DNA of 64,000 nucleotides from the NCBI RefSeq assembly GCF_021735925.1, contig NZ_WMEA01000001.1, positions 1,890,001-1,954,000 of the forward strand, in the 5' to 3' direction. Made by a program: the position numbers and the translations under genes. Within the stretch, counting starts at the first letter, position 1. Each line of letters begins with the position of its first letter. This document shows, in pieces, positions 19,542 to 28,746 of the stretch. The notes beneath the pieces were generated by a model that saw nothing but the letters and a program-made list of their open reading frames with translations, searched no databases and had not been told where the DNA came from. The stretch comes from Loktanella sp. M215 (GTDB taxonomy: Bacteria > Pseudomonadota > Alphaproteobacteria > Rhodobacterales > Rhodobacteraceae).

Positions 19542-20008
19542 TGACGGTCGAAGAGTCCCTGATCGAGGACGAACGCGAGTTGGTAACGTTTCGTGTTGGC
19601 GATCAGGATTTTTGCATTGATATCATTCATGTCCGAGAGATTCGCGGCTGGACGCCGGCGACCGTATTGCCGCACGCACCGGAATATGTCCTCGGGGTCA
19701 TCAACCTTCGCGGTGCGATCGTACCGATTGTCGATCTGGCCCGCCGGTTGGGTTTGGCAAAGACCGATCTTGGCGATCGACATGTCATCGTCATCGCCGT
19801 TGTTGCGGACCAGACGGTTGGTTTCCTGGTGGATGCCGTGTCCGACATCATCGGTGTCGCCCCCCAACTGATTCAGCCGACGCCGGACATCACGGCGCAG
19901 ACAACGCAGAGGTTCATCCAGGGGGTCATCGCGCTGGAACAGCGGATGCTGCGGCTGATCGACATTTCTGCCGTCCTGCCGCCGCTCGTCAAGGATGTCA
20001 GTGCATGA
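19538..20008 (+). CDS. cheW: Chemotaxis coupling protein CheW
   Basis: Adaptor of 156 residues that links CheA to receptors. Typical CheW segments are [40 protein letters not shown] and [12 protein letters not shown]. The ATG overlaps the cheA stop (ATGA) and its own stop overlaps cheR, so cheA-cheW-cheR are translationally coupled. Confidence 0.95.
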   Translation: MMTVEESLIEDERELVTFRVGDQDFCIDIIHVREIRGWTPATVLPHAPEYVLGVINLRGAIVPIVDLARRLGLAKTDLGDRHVIVIAVVADQTVGFLVDAVSDIIGVAPQLIQPTPDITAQTTQRFIQGVIALEQRMLRLIDISAVLPPLVKDVSA

Positions 20009-20874
20009 CGATGATCCCGTTGACCTTTGACAAGGGCCAAGGCCTTGCTGGTCCAATGACTTGCGATGAACAGAGTTTCCGGGCCATCGCAAAACTGCTG
20101 CGTGACGAGACGGGAATCCACTTGCCCGGCGATAACACGTCACTGGTCGTGTCACGCCTGATCAAGCATCTTCGTCGACTGAAGCTTGCAGATTTCCCGG
20201 CCTATGTCCGCTGGATCAGCGATCCCGCGCATGTCGATGACCGAAATCTGATGATGACTGCGCTGACGACCAACACGACGCATTTCTACCGAGAGGGATA
20301 TCACTTCGATATTTTCGTCAATGTCCTGTTGCCGCGGCTCCGCACGGCGGCGCAGGACGGTGCAAGAATACGTCTGTGGTCTGCCGGCTGTTCTTCCGGA
20401 GAGGAAGCCTACAGCCTCGCCGCGACGCTGATTCATCATTGGCCGGACGCTGTGCAGCATGACGTGAAAATCCTCGCCACCGATATCAGCGCAGAGTGTC
20501 TGGAGACGGCAGAGCGGGCCGAGTATCCACGCGAACGCCTGGAGCCTGTCCCTGACCCGATCCGTACACTGATGTTGTCCGAGGGATCGCCGGATGCATC
20601 TACCGTCCGCATGCCGAAGATTTTGCGCGATCTTGTAACTGTCCGTTATCTGAATTTCGTCACGCCCTGGCCGACACGTGGGCCGTTTCAGGCGGTCCTG
20701 TGTCGCAATGTGGCGATTTACATGGATGACGAAACCCAAAGCCGAGTCTTCACAGGCCTGGCCGATCTGCTGTCGCCCGGCGGACTGCTTTTCATCGGCC
20801 ATTCCGAACGATTGCCGCCGACGCTGTCACATCGCCTGACACTGATCGACCGGACGACGTTCAGGCATAACTGA
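20005..20874 (+). CDS. cheR: Chemoreceptor methyltransferase CheR
   Basis: Transfers methyl groups from S-adenosylmethionine to receptor glutamates; 289 residues. An N-terminal helical domain ([17 protein letters not shown]) precedes the catalytic domain, which has [14 protein letters not shown], the SAM-binding [26 protein letters not shown], and the late [10 protein letters not shown] block. The matching methylesterase cheB, which often follows cheR in related operons, is missing here; the next gene is a second cheY. Confidence 0.95.
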   Translation: MTMIPLTFDKGQGLAGPMTCDEQSFRAIAKLLRDETGIHLPGDNTSLVVSRLIKHLRRLKLADFPAYVRWISDPAHVDDRNLMMTALTTNTTHFYREGYHFDIFVNVLLPRLRTAAQDGARIRLWSAGCSSGEEAYSLAATLIHHWPDAVQHDVKILATDISAECLETAERAEYPRERLEPVPDPIRTLMLSEGSPDASTVRMPKILRDLVTVRYLNFVTPWPTRGPFQAVLCRNVAIYMDDETQSRVFTGLADLLSPGGLLFIGHSERLPPTLSHRLTLIDRTTFRHN

Positions 20875-20906
20875 CCGGCGCCTTGCTCAACCCAATTGGA
20901 GGACAC

Positions 20907-21293
20907 ATGTCGCTCAAGGACACAATCTCAATCATGGTCGTCGATGACATGTCAACCAGCCGCGGGTTGATCACGATGGCGCTCGACGAAATCGGCATCA
21001 AGAATGTCGATTTCAAAAGCGATGGCCGGTCGGCGCTGGCGTCGATTGCGGCAAAACCGGTCCACCTGGTGATTTCGGACTACAACATGCCGGGTCTTGA
21101 CGGGCTGCAGTTGCTGCACGGTTTACGCACGAACCGTAACACCCAACGCATCGGCTTCGTGCTCGTCAGCGGGCGATTGGACGAAACGATCGTTGCAACC
21201 GGACGCAAACTGGGCATGAACAACTTCATCGCGAAGCCCTTCAACACCCAACAGATGCGCAAATGTATCGAAGCAGTGGTGGGCCCCCTATGA
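20907..21293 (+). CDS. cheY2: Chemotaxis response regulator CheY (second copy)
   Basis: Receiver-only protein of 128 residues with Asp13-Asp14, phospho-acceptor Asp58 in VISDYNMPGLDG, Ser in VLVSGR in place of the usual Thr, and Lys in FIAKPFN. I chose ATG 20907 because TGGAGGACAC precedes it closely. The IGIKNVDFKSDG segment resembles the CheY copy lying late in alphaproteobacterial che operons. Its stop overlaps the next small gene. Confidence 0.92.
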   Translation: MSLKDTISIMVVDDMSTSRGLITMALDEIGIKNVDFKSDGRSALASIAAKPVHLVISDYNMPGLDGLQLLHGLRTNRNTQRIGFVLVSGRLDETIVATGRKLGMNNFIAKPFNTQQMRKCIEAVVGPL

Positions 21294-21616
21294 AAACGCC
21301 TTTAACGCTGCTGCTGACGCGGCTTGCGGCCGAACTGGACGGGGTGACTGAATTGGCCAACCGGATCGAGACGACGATGGACCACGATGCGAATGCCAAG
21401 GGGCGTGATAGCCGTACGCTGCAAAACATGGATCTGCTGACCCAGACCCTAGCGGATCTGTCGCGCTTCGGCACAGCGATGGCAAAGGTCGTACCCGATA
21501 CGCTGGTCGATCCAGCGGCCGCTCTAGACGCCATCCGCCTCGGCGCAGTGGCGTCGCGCCTTTCGGGTCATGAATTGAGCGGCGAACCGACACACGGCGA
21601 CGTCTCCGTATTCTGA
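21290..21616 (+). CDS. Unknown 108-residue protein ending the chemotaxis operon
   Basis: No family recognised. The ATG overlaps the stop of the second cheY (ATGA), so it belongs to the chemotaxis operon. It is soluble and mostly helical, with a long stretch from KTPLTLLLTRLAAEL to TLADLSRFGTAMAKV that could form a helical hairpin, and an acidic centre. Sinorhizobium has small helical CheT and other accessory proteins near the end of its operon; a CheA- or CheY-binding role would fit the position, but this is inference. Confidence 0.7.
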   Translation: MKTPLTLLLTRLAAELDGVTELANRIETTMDHDANAKGRDSRTLQNMDLLTQTLADLSRFGTAMAKVVPDTLVDPAAALDAIRLGAVASRLSGHELSGEPTHGDVSVF

Positions 21617-21888
21617 TTATCGGCGTGTCGGTGACGGCAACAGGATCCTGTGCGCGTGTCGATTTCGGGCTCGGGCCGCGTGCCGCAAATGCAGGGGCAC
21701 TTCTGCCCGCAAAGACGTCGCAGCGCTTTTCATCAGGCAGCGGCGCACGCGATGTCACAGTGCCCGCCTAATGGCGCAGCTGATCGCATCGGACTCACAT
21801 TAACGACATCTTTGCCGGGCCGGTTGCAGGTGGCGACGGGTGCCGGACCCGACCGATCCCCACGTGGCGCCACAACGGGTGCGGTCTG

Positions 21889-22962
21889 TCATCGCAAGGT
21901 CTCGATGACCTGTTGCGCTGTTGCCCCTCCGGCGGCGAGCGCGCCGGCAATCAGCCCCGGATGTGCCACGGCCGTTTCAGCGCTCGCAAACCACAGGCGG
22001 TCCGCCAAATGGCCTTGCCGCAAAAGCGCCGGTGCAATCTCGGGGTGAGAGGCCGGCCCCTGCAAATCTGCTGGCGCGCAGATCAGTGGCGCTGTCGCCC
22101 AGTCCTTGACGATCAACGCCAGGGGATCGCCCGCCTGCGGACCAAGGCAACGTGTCAGTTGCGCGAGGATGGCCTGTCGCAATCCCTCGGGATCGGCGGC
22201 GCGCGATGCCGCGTCCCAGCCCACGAAGCCGAACAGTGCCCCGGTCTCGCCGGTGGCGGGGCTGTGGTCATGGACTTCGACCAGCGGCCCGGTGCGGCTG
22301 GCGATGCGGCCCGAAAGTCCGGAGTCCCGCCAGAAGGGCAGGGGATAGGTCACGGCCACCTTCGCCTGCCGCGCCATCCATGTCGGCGTGTCCTGCAACG
22401 CGCCCATCACGGCGTCGGGCAAACCCGGCATCGCGATACGGCTTGCGGCGATCCGCGGCGGTGTCGCGATGATGACGCGGTCCGCGGTGATCGGCCCGTC
22501 AGGCGTCGCCACGGCCAAGCGCTTATCCGCCGTGACCGCGCGAACAGCGCATCCGGTCTGCACCGTCTTCGGCGGCAGTCGTGCCGCCAGCGCGTTGATC
22601 AGGGCCTGTGGTCCGCCCACGATGCGCGCAATGCCGTCCTGACCGGGCAGGGGCTGTCGCTGCACAGGCCCGCCAAATCCGTCCAGAACACCGTCGCCGG
22701 CGTCGTATTGTGCGAATAGATCCAGCCGCAGGCGGTGCATCCATGTGGCGACGACGGGTTGCCATGCGGGCCAGACCCAGGTCGGCCCAAGATCGCAGCC
22801 GTCCTTTAGGCCGATGCGTCCGCCAATCCGGTCGGCCGCTTCCAGTACCGTGACACGCAGGCCTGCGTCGGTCAGGCACAGCGCGGCTGTCAGGCCAGCC
22901 AGCCCGGCCCCGACAATCACGACGTGCGGCGCGTCGGACGCTTTATTTTGTTTATTGATCAT
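21889..22962 (-). CDS. FAD-dependent amine oxidase family protein
   Basis: Flavoprotein of 357 residues. The FAD-binding Rossmann motif VIVGAGLAGLTAALCLTDAG is followed by the LEAADRIGGRIG ribose-binding part, and the C-terminus has the WFASAETAVAHPGLIAGALA block typical of flavin monoamine oxidases. It is shorter than the usual 430-450 residues, with a compact substrate domain. The substrate is unknown and no transporter or regulator is adjacent. It is convergent with the chemotaxis operon across 272 bases in which I see no gene or clear terminator. Confidence 0.85.
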   Translation of the reverse strand: MINKQNKASDAPHVVIVGAGLAGLTAALCLTDAGLRVTVLEAADRIGGRIGLKDGCDLGPTWVWPAWQPVVATWMHRLRLDLFAQYDAGDGVLDGFGGPVQRQPLPGQDGIARIVGGPQALINALAARLPPKTVQTGCAVRAVTADKRLAVATPDGPITADRVIIATPPRIAASRIAMPGLPDAVMGALQDTPTWMARQAKVAVTYPLPFWRDSGLSGRIASRTGPLVEVHDHSPATGETGALFGFVGWDAASRAADPEGLRQAILAQLTRCLGPQAGDPLALIVKDWATAPLICAPADLQGPASHPEIAPALLRQGHLADRLWFASAETAVAHPGLIAGALAAGGATAQQVIETLR

Positions 22963-23119
22963 CGGGTGTCCTGTCTGGCGCGGACGCTATGCAGCATCCC
23001 TGCCGGTGGCAAGTGCGTCGGACAACCGCAGGGCGGCGTGAATGTGCAAGACGACCCTTCCCTCATCGGGTCAGTTGTCCTAACCTTCTGGAAAGAAAAA
23101 TGGCCGTGCGGGATTGCGG

Positions 23120-23169
23120 TTGACTGATGCGACCCCGTCAAAGCCTTATCCGCAACGTTTCGGACCGAA
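23120..23169 (+). promoter_or_regulatory. Candidate promoter and operator of the agl operon
   Basis: TTGACT at 23120-23125 is followed 18 bases later by CCTTAT (23144-23149), a weak -35/-10 pair. A perfect palindrome, TTCGG-A-CCGAA, lies at 23159-23169 where the transcription start would be, a usual operator position. The aglE ATG is at 23204. No regulator gene is nearby to confirm it. Confidence 0.3.
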
Positions 23170-23203
23170 CCGAACAAGTCATACTCTGGGAGGAGATTAT
23201 ACG

Positions 23204-24574
23204 ATGATCCGCACTCTATCAGGCGTCAGCGTCATTGCGCTGCTGGCCGCATCCGCAACCTCTGTCGCCGCACAGGACCTGATGTTTCCGAAAGGCGAGG
23301 GCGCTTTCACGTGGGACAGTCTTCAGTCCTTTGCTGATGCGAATGATTTTACCGGAGCGCAATTGACGGTCTTCGGACCGTGGATTGGTCCAGATCAGCC
23401 GCCGATTGAGCAGGTTCTGGCATATTTCGCGGACGCGACAGGCGTCGACGTGAGGTACACGGGTTCGGACAGTTTTGAACAGCAAGTCGTGATTGACGCA
23501 GAAGCCGGTTCCGCGCCAAATATCGCCATTTTCCCGCAACCGGGTTTGGCCTCTGATATGGCCAAGCGCGGATTCTTGACGCCATTGGGGCAGGTGGCAG
23601 CCGACTGGATGGCTGCAAACTACGCTGCTGGCCAGTCTTGGGTCGATCTTGGAACCTACGCCGGGGCAGACGGCGCGGAAGCTTTCTATGCTTTCCCCTA
23701 CAAGGCTGACGTTAAGTCGCTGGTCTGGTATGTGCCGGAGAATTTTGAGGACGCGGGCTATGAAGTCCCGACCACAATGGAAGACCTGAAAGCCCTGACT
23801 GACCAGATCGTCGCTGACGGCGGCACGCCGTGGTGCATTGGTCTGGGGTCTGGTGGTGCGACCGGTTGGCCTGCGACCGACTGGGTCGAGGATATGATGC
23901 TGCGCACCCAGTCGCCCGAAAACTACGATAAATGGGTTACCAACGAACTGCCGTTCAACTCGCCGGAGGTTGTGGGCGCGATCGAGGAATTTGGTCATTT
24001 TGCCAAGAACGATGCTTTCGTCGCCGGTGGCATGAGCGCAGTTGCCTCCACCGACTTCCGCGATAGTCCCAAAGGCCTGTTTGATAGTCCTCCGCAGTGC
24101 TACTTGCACCATCAGGCGTCCTTCATTCCTGCGTTTTTCCCCGAAGGCACCGTCGTCGGTGAAGACGGCGACGCCAACTTTTTCTACATGCCAGCTTACG
24201 CGAGCAAGGATTTGGGTCAGCCAGTGTTGGGTGCCGGGACGGTCTTTGCAATCACCAAGGACTCCCCAGCTGCTGAGGCGTTGATTGCCTTCCTGCAGAC
24301 CCCGATCGCCCACGAAATCTGGATGGCGTATCCCGCTCAGGGCTTCCTAACACCGCTGACCACTGCCAATCTCGATACCTATGAAAACGACACCCGTCGC
24401 GCGCTGGGCGAGATCCTGACCTCTGCCACGACCTTCCGCTTCGACGCATCCGACCTGATGCCCGGCGGCGTCGGTGCCGGGACGTTTTGGACCGGCATGG
24501 TCGATTATGTCGGTGGCGAGTCTGCCCAGTCCGTCGCGGACAAGATTCAGGCGTCCTGGGACGCGCTGAAGTAA
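23204..24574 (+). CDS. aglE: Alpha-glucoside ABC transporter substrate-binding protein
   Basis: Periplasmic receptor of 456 residues. The signal peptide ends near SVAAQD. The mature protein matches AglE-type family-1 binding proteins: a start with LTVFGPWIGPDQPPIEQVLAYF, then NIAIFPQPGLASDMA, WYVPENFEDAGYEVP and GGATGWPATDWVED. I chose ATG 23204, which has GGGAGGAG upstream; the open frame extends to 23114 without such a site. The permeases and ATPase follow in the order E-F-G-K. Likely ligands are alpha-glucosides such as sucrose, maltose or trehalose. Confidence 0.9.
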   Translation: MIRTLSGVSVIALLAASATSVAAQDLMFPKGEGAFTWDSLQSFADANDFTGAQLTVFGPWIGPDQPPIEQVLAYFADATGVDVRYTGSDSFEQQVVIDAEAGSAPNIAIFPQPGLASDMAKRGFLTPLGQVAADWMAANYAAGQSWVDLGTYAGADGAEAFYAFPYKADVKSLVWYVPENFEDAGYEVPTTMEDLKALTDQIVADGGTPWCIGLGSGGATGWPATDWVEDMMLRTQSPENYDKWVTNELPFNSPEVVGAIEEFGHFAKNDAFVAGGMSAVASTDFRDSPKGLFDSPPQCYLHHQASFIPAFFPEGTVVGEDGDANFFYMPAYASKDLGQPVLGAGTVFAITKDSPAAEALIAFLQTPIAHEIWMAYPAQGFLTPLTTANLDTYENDTRRALGEILTSATTFRFDASDLMPGGVGAGTFWTGMVDYVGGESAQSVADKIQASWDALK

Positions 24575-24581
24575 GCCGCAC

Positions 24582-24607
24582 TGGTCGCGCGGTCCGCCGC
24601 GCGACCA
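24582..24607 (+). terminator. 11-bp hairpin between aglE and aglF
   Basis: TGGTCGCGCGG and CCGCGCGACCA pair perfectly around a TCCG tetraloop, beginning 8 bases after the aglE stop. No T-run follows. It is most likely a 3' stabiliser or partial terminator that keeps receptor mRNA more abundant than permease mRNA, as known for malE-malF. Confidence 0.7.
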
Positions 24608-24655
24608 CCCCGGACGGGAGGGTCCGGCGCGACAGCAATTCAACAGGGGGCATCC

Positions 24656-25891
24656 ATGAATCCGGCACTACTTGGCCTGTTCACCATCGTGATCGGCGTC
24701 GGCGGCTGTCTCGCCTATTTCTATTTTTCGAACATCCTGCTGGACAAGGTGATCTTTCCCGCCACCGGTGCCAACGCGGGCCGCAACATCAACCTCGCCG
24801 AGAAGGTGCGGCCCTGGCTGTTCCTCGCCCCTGCCATTCTGGCGCTGGGACTTTACCTCGCCTATCCCGTCTTTGCCACGATCTGGTTGTCCCTGACGGA
24901 CCGGTCACAGGGCAACGCCTTTGTCGGCCTCGCGAATTACCGTCAGATGGGGATGGACCCCAAGTTCTGGGAAGCGCTGCGCAACAACATGCTGTGGCTG
25001 ATCGTGGTGCCTGCGGCGTCCACAGCCTTTGGCCTGTTGGCGGCACAGCTGACCGACCGGATCCGCTGGGGCAGCTTTGCCAAATCGATCATTTTCATGC
25101 CGATGGCGATTTCCTTCGTCGGCGCCGCCGTGATCTTCAAGCTGGTCTACGACGCCCGGCCGGAAGGCACCAACCAGATCGGCATCCTGAACGCGATCTG
25201 GCTGCAGTTCGACGGCGGCTTCTGGTCCATCGTGATCCTGCGCGTGCTGCCCGTGGTGATCCTGCTGGCAATCGCGGCGCTCTGCGCCTTTCTTGTTCTG
25301 GTCTTTGCCAAACCGGTCTTGCGTCCCGAACACACCCGTCCCGGCCCGCTGAACAGCGCGGTGCGGATTCTGGCAGCGATTTTCACCGCCGCTCTGGTGC
25401 TGGCGTGTCTCTGGGGCGCAGTGAACGCCGTGACCGGCACCTATCCCTACGGCACGCCGCAGCAATGGCTGACGATCCCGGTGTGGAACAGCTTCTTTCT
25501 GATGATCGTGCTGATCTGGATCCAGACCGGTTTCGCGATGGTGATCCTGTCGGCCGCCCTGCGCGGCATTCCCGAGGAGACGATCGAGGCCGCGATCATC
25601 GACGGCGCCAACCCGCTGCAGATCTTCTTTTCGATCAAGATGCCGCAGATCTCTTCGACCATCGTCGTGGTCTGGACGACCATCACCATCGTCGTGCTTA
25701 AGGTTTTCGACATCGTCTATGCCATGACCAACGGCCAGTGGCAGACGCAGGTGCTGGCCAACTACATGTACGACAAGCTGTTTCGCGCGAACGACTGGGG
25801 CGTGGGGTCGGCGGCGGCGATGGTCATCATGCTGCTGGTCACGCCGATCCTGGTCTGGAACGTCTATAACGCCCGCAAGGAGATGCGCTGA
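24656..25891 (+). CDS. aglF: Alpha-glucoside ABC transporter permease
   Basis: Membrane permease of 411 residues with about eight helices, longer than a typical MalF-type core because of an N-terminal helix pair and a soluble loop near residues 215-255. The EAA loop that docks the ATPase reads ETIEAAIIDGANPLQIFFSI. The start has GGGGGC-type spacing after the hairpin at 24582. Its stop shares one base with the aglG start (TGATG). Confidence 0.9.
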   Translation: MNPALLGLFTIVIGVGGCLAYFYFSNILLDKVIFPATGANAGRNINLAEKVRPWLFLAPAILALGLYLAYPVFATIWLSLTDRSQGNAFVGLANYRQMGMDPKFWEALRNNMLWLIVVPAASTAFGLLAAQLTDRIRWGSFAKSIIFMPMAISFVGAAVIFKLVYDARPEGTNQIGILNAIWLQFDGGFWSIVILRVLPVVILLAIAALCAFLVLVFAKPVLRPEHTRPGPLNSAVRILAAIFTAALVLACLWGAVNAVTGTYPYGTPQQWLTIPVWNSFFLMIVLIWIQTGFAMVILSAALRGIPEETIEAAIIDGANPLQIFFSIKMPQISSTIVVVWTTITIVVLKVFDIVYAMTNGQWQTQVLANYMYDKLFRANDWGVGSAAAMVIMLLVTPILVWNVYNARKEMR

Positions 25892-27066
25892 TGGATGACG
25901 GTATGGCAGGCGGCAAGTCGTCGCTGACATGGGTCGTGAACATCTCGGTCGTGCTGCTGGTGGCGCTGTGGCTGTTCCCGACGGCGGGCCTGTTCATCAG
26001 TTCCTTCCGCACGGCGGACCAGATTTCGTCCTCGGGCTGGTGGGCGTCGATGTTCCCGCAGGAACAGAACCAGACCCTGCGCACCGCGCGTCCGGGCGAC
26101 GACATTCCGCAGGTGAACGGTGTCTACCAGATCGACGGCAACCTCTTTGTCGCCGAAGGGCAGGCTGCAGATGTGGAGGCCGTCCAGGCCACGATCAGTG
26201 CCTGGGGCACCGGGTCACTGAACATCGACGAGTTCGCGCCGGGCGATACGGCCGACCTTGGCGATGGCGAACAGATCACGGTGCAGGCCAACGGCGACTA
26301 CGTCTGGACCAGTCCGGAGCCACAGTCGGGCAGGGGGCAGAGGGTATTCACCACAGCTAAAACTCCGCCGGAGTTCACGCTCGACAACTACCGCAACGTG
26401 TTGTTCAACCCGAATAACAGGGAAGGCATGGCCAAGGCGTTCTTCAACACGCTGACGGTGACGATCCCCGCGACGATCATCCCCATCCTGATCGCGGCTT
26501 TCGCTGCCTACGCGCTGGCGTGGATGGATTTTCCCGGCCGCGCCCTGCTGATCGCCGCCGTCGTGGGCCTGCTGGTCGTGCCGCTGCAACTGGCGCTGAT
26601 CCCGCTGCTGCGCCTGCATAACGAGATTGGCATCGGAAAGGGCTATCTGGGTGTCTGGCTCGCCCATACGGGCTTTGGCCTGCCACTCGCGATATATCTG
26701 TTGCGCAACTACATGGTCGGCCTGCCGCGCGACATCATCGAGAATGCGCGGGTGGACGGCGCCACGGATTTCCAGATTTTCGTCAAAATCATCCTGCCGC
26801 TGTCCTATCCCGCACTCGCGTCCTTCGCGATCTTCCAGTTCCTGTGGACCTGGAACGACCTGCTGGTGGCGCTGGTCTTCCTGATCGACAGTTCCGGCGA
26901 CACGACCGTGATGACCAAGCAGATCGTCGAACTGCTGGGCACTCGTGGCGGCAACTGGGAAATCCTCGCCACATCCGCCTTCGTGTCGATCGCCGTGCCG
27001 CTGCTCGTCTTCTTCTCCCTGCAACGCTTCCTCGTCCGCGGCCTGCTGGCCGGGTCCGTGAAATAA
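25891..27066 (+). CDS. aglG: Alpha-glucoside ABC transporter permease
   Basis: Second permease, 391 residues, MalG-type. After the first helix there is a periplasmic insertion of about 90 residues (roughly 55-145), typical of AglG, followed by the helical core with the EAA loop IIENARVDGATDFQIFVKII. Translation is coupled to aglF by the TGATG overlap. In Sinorhizobium the alpha-glucosidase gene aglA follows; here aglK follows directly after 13 bases. Confidence 0.9.
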   Translation: MDDGMAGGKSSLTWVVNISVVLLVALWLFPTAGLFISSFRTADQISSSGWWASMFPQEQNQTLRTARPGDDIPQVNGVYQIDGNLFVAEGQAADVEAVQATISAWGTGSLNIDEFAPGDTADLGDGEQITVQANGDYVWTSPEPQSGRGQRVFTTAKTPPEFTLDNYRNVLFNPNNREGMAKAFFNTLTVTIPATIIPILIAAFAAYALAWMDFPGRALLIAAVVGLLVVPLQLALIPLLRLHNEIGIGKGYLGVWLAHTGFGLPLAIYLLRNYMVGLPRDIIENARVDGATDFQIFVKIILPLSYPALASFAIFQFLWTWNDLLVALVFLIDSSGDTTVMTKQIVELLGTRGGNWEILATSAFVSIAVPLLVFFSLQRFLVRGLLAGSVK

Positions 27067-27079
27067 AGGAACCGATCCC

Positions 27080-28174
27080 ATGGCAACGCTCAAACTGACC
27101 GATGTGGCCAAGACCTATGGCGGCACCATCGACGTGCTGAAGAACATCAACCTCGACATCAAGACCGGAGAGTTGATCGTCTTCGTCGGCCCCTCCGGCT
27201 GCGGCAAGTCCACGCTGTTGCGGATGATCGCGGGGCTGGAAAAGATCAGCGGCGGCGAGTTGCAGATCGACGGGCGCGTCGTGAACGATATCCCCCCCGC
27301 GCAGCGCGGCATCGCGATGGTGTTCCAAAGCTACGCGCTTTACCCGCACATGACCGTGCGCGACAACATGACCTTTGCACTGAAACTGGCGAAGAAAAGC
27401 AAGGCCGAGATCGACGCCGCCGTCGCAAAGGCCGCGCGCATCCTGCAGCTTGAACCCTACCTCGACCGGCTGCCCAAGGCGCTGTCCGGCGGTCAGCGCC
27501 AGCGGGTCGCCATCGGGCGCAGCATCGTGCGCGATCCCAAGGTCTATCTGTTCGATGAACCGCTCTCGAACCTCGACGCAGCCCTGCGCGTCGCGACCCG
27601 GATCGAGATTGCGCAACTCAAGGAATCGATGCCCGACAGTACCATGATCTACGTCACGCACGATCAGGTCGAGGCGATGACGCTGGCCTCCCGCATCGTG
27701 GTGCTGGCCAATAAAGGCATCGCGCAGGTCGGCACGCCGCTGGAGCTTTACGAGCGTCCCCAGAACGAATTCGTGGCGCAGTTCATCGGATCCCCGGCGA
27801 TGAACCTGCTGGCCGGAGAGATCGTCGAGACCGGGCCGCAGACCACCGTCAAGCTGACGGGCGGGGGCACTGCCATCGCCGCCGTGCCGACCCAAGGCAC
27901 CGACAAGGGGTTGAGTGTCAACGTTGGTGTCCGGCCAGAGGACCTGACGGCGGTGCAGGACGGCGCGCCCTATATCTTTGAAGGCACCGTAAACATCACC
28001 GAGGCGCTGGGAGAGGTCACGCTGCTGTACTTCGACCGGATCGGCGACAACGATGCCGTCATCGGCAAGTTGCCGGGCATCCATCAGGGGTTGCGCGGCA
28101 CGTCGGTTCGCATGACGGCCCAGCCCGACAAGGTTCAGATCTTTCATAATGGTCAATCGCTGCACTACCGGTGA
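27080..28174 (+). CDS. aglK: Alpha-glucoside ABC transporter ATPase
   Basis: ATPase of 364 residues in the MalK/UgpC group. Walker A is GPSGCGKST, the signature LSGGQRQRVAIGRSIV, Walker B VYLFDEPLSNLD, and the switch His lies in YVTHDQVEAMTLA. The C-terminal third is the TOBE/regulatory domain of CUT1 ATPases. AAAGGAA precedes the ATG. Such ATPases are often shared between CUT1 importers. Confidence 0.94.
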   Translation: MATLKLTDVAKTYGGTIDVLKNINLDIKTGELIVFVGPSGCGKSTLLRMIAGLEKISGGELQIDGRVVNDIPPAQRGIAMVFQSYALYPHMTVRDNMTFALKLAKKSKAEIDAAVAKAARILQLEPYLDRLPKALSGGQRQRVAIGRSIVRDPKVYLFDEPLSNLDAALRVATRIEIAQLKESMPDSTMIYVTHDQVEAMTLASRIVVLANKGIAQVGTPLELYERPQNEFVAQFIGSPAMNLLAGEIVETGPQTTVKLTGGGTAIAAVPTQGTDKGLSVNVGVRPEDLTAVQDGAPYIFEGTVNITEALGEVTLLYFDRIGDNDAVIGKLPGIHQGLRGTSVRMTAQPDKVQIFHNGQSLHYR

Positions 28175-28180
28175 TGCCGC

Positions 28181-28207
28181 GGCCGGTTTTTCGACGAAAA
28201 TCCGGCC
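28181..28207 (+). terminator. Weak hairpin after aglK
   Basis: GGCCGG pairs with CCGGCC; after a T-T mismatch, TTTT pairs with AAAA around CGACG. It lies 6 bases after the aglK stop and 36 bases before aroQ. It may end the agl operon, but lacks a downstream T-run. Confidence 0.4.
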
Positions 28208-28243
28208 TCCCCGTCGTCCGGTCTGCATGCTAAGGATGCCAAC

Positions 28244-28678
28244 ATGGCAAATATCCTCGTCCTCAACGGTCCGAACCTCAATCTGCTGGGCAAGCGCCAG
28301 CCAGAGATCTACGGCCATGCCACATTGGACGACGTGGCTGATTTGTGCCGCGCTGCCGCCGGCGACATCGCGATCCGCATGGAACAGTCCAATCACGAAG
28401 GTCAGCTGATCGACTGGATCCACGAGGCCCGCCACAGTGCGCAGGGAATCGTCATCAACGCGGGGGCTTATACCCATACCTCTGTGGCCATCTTCGATGC
28501 GCTGAACGCCTTCGACGGTCCGGTGATCGAGGTGCATATCTCCAACGTGCACAAGCGAGAGTCCTTTCGCCATCACTCCTACATCTCGGCCCGCGCCGAC
28601 GGCGTCATCGTGGGGCTGGGGATCAGGGGCTATGCCGCCGCCGTGCGTCACATCTGCGACCTGATCGCAGCGGACTGA
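28244..28678 (+). CDS. aroQ: 3-dehydroquinate dehydratase, type II
   Basis: Third step of the shikimate pathway, converting 3-dehydroquinate to 3-dehydroshikimate. The 144 residues match the small dodecameric type II enzyme. [20 protein letters not shown] contains the catalytic Tyr23, and [17 protein letters not shown] holds the catalytic His and the substrate-binding Arg. It stands alone between the agl operon and the glp region; other aro genes are not nearby, but hisC-tyrC at 33753-35746 belong to the same wider pathway. Confidence 0.95.
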   Translation: MANILVLNGPNLNLLGKRQPEIYGHATLDDVADLCRAAAGDIAIRMEQSNHEGQLIDWIHEARHSAQGIVINAGAYTHTSVAIFDALNAFDGPVIEVHISNVHKRESFRHHSYISARADGVIVGLGIRGYAAAVRHICDLIAAD

Positions 28679-28746
28679 CGCCGCGCCTGTTGCCTGCCGC
28701 CCATTCGCCCTAGGTCTGGCACCACAGACCCCCGGAAGGCACGGCC

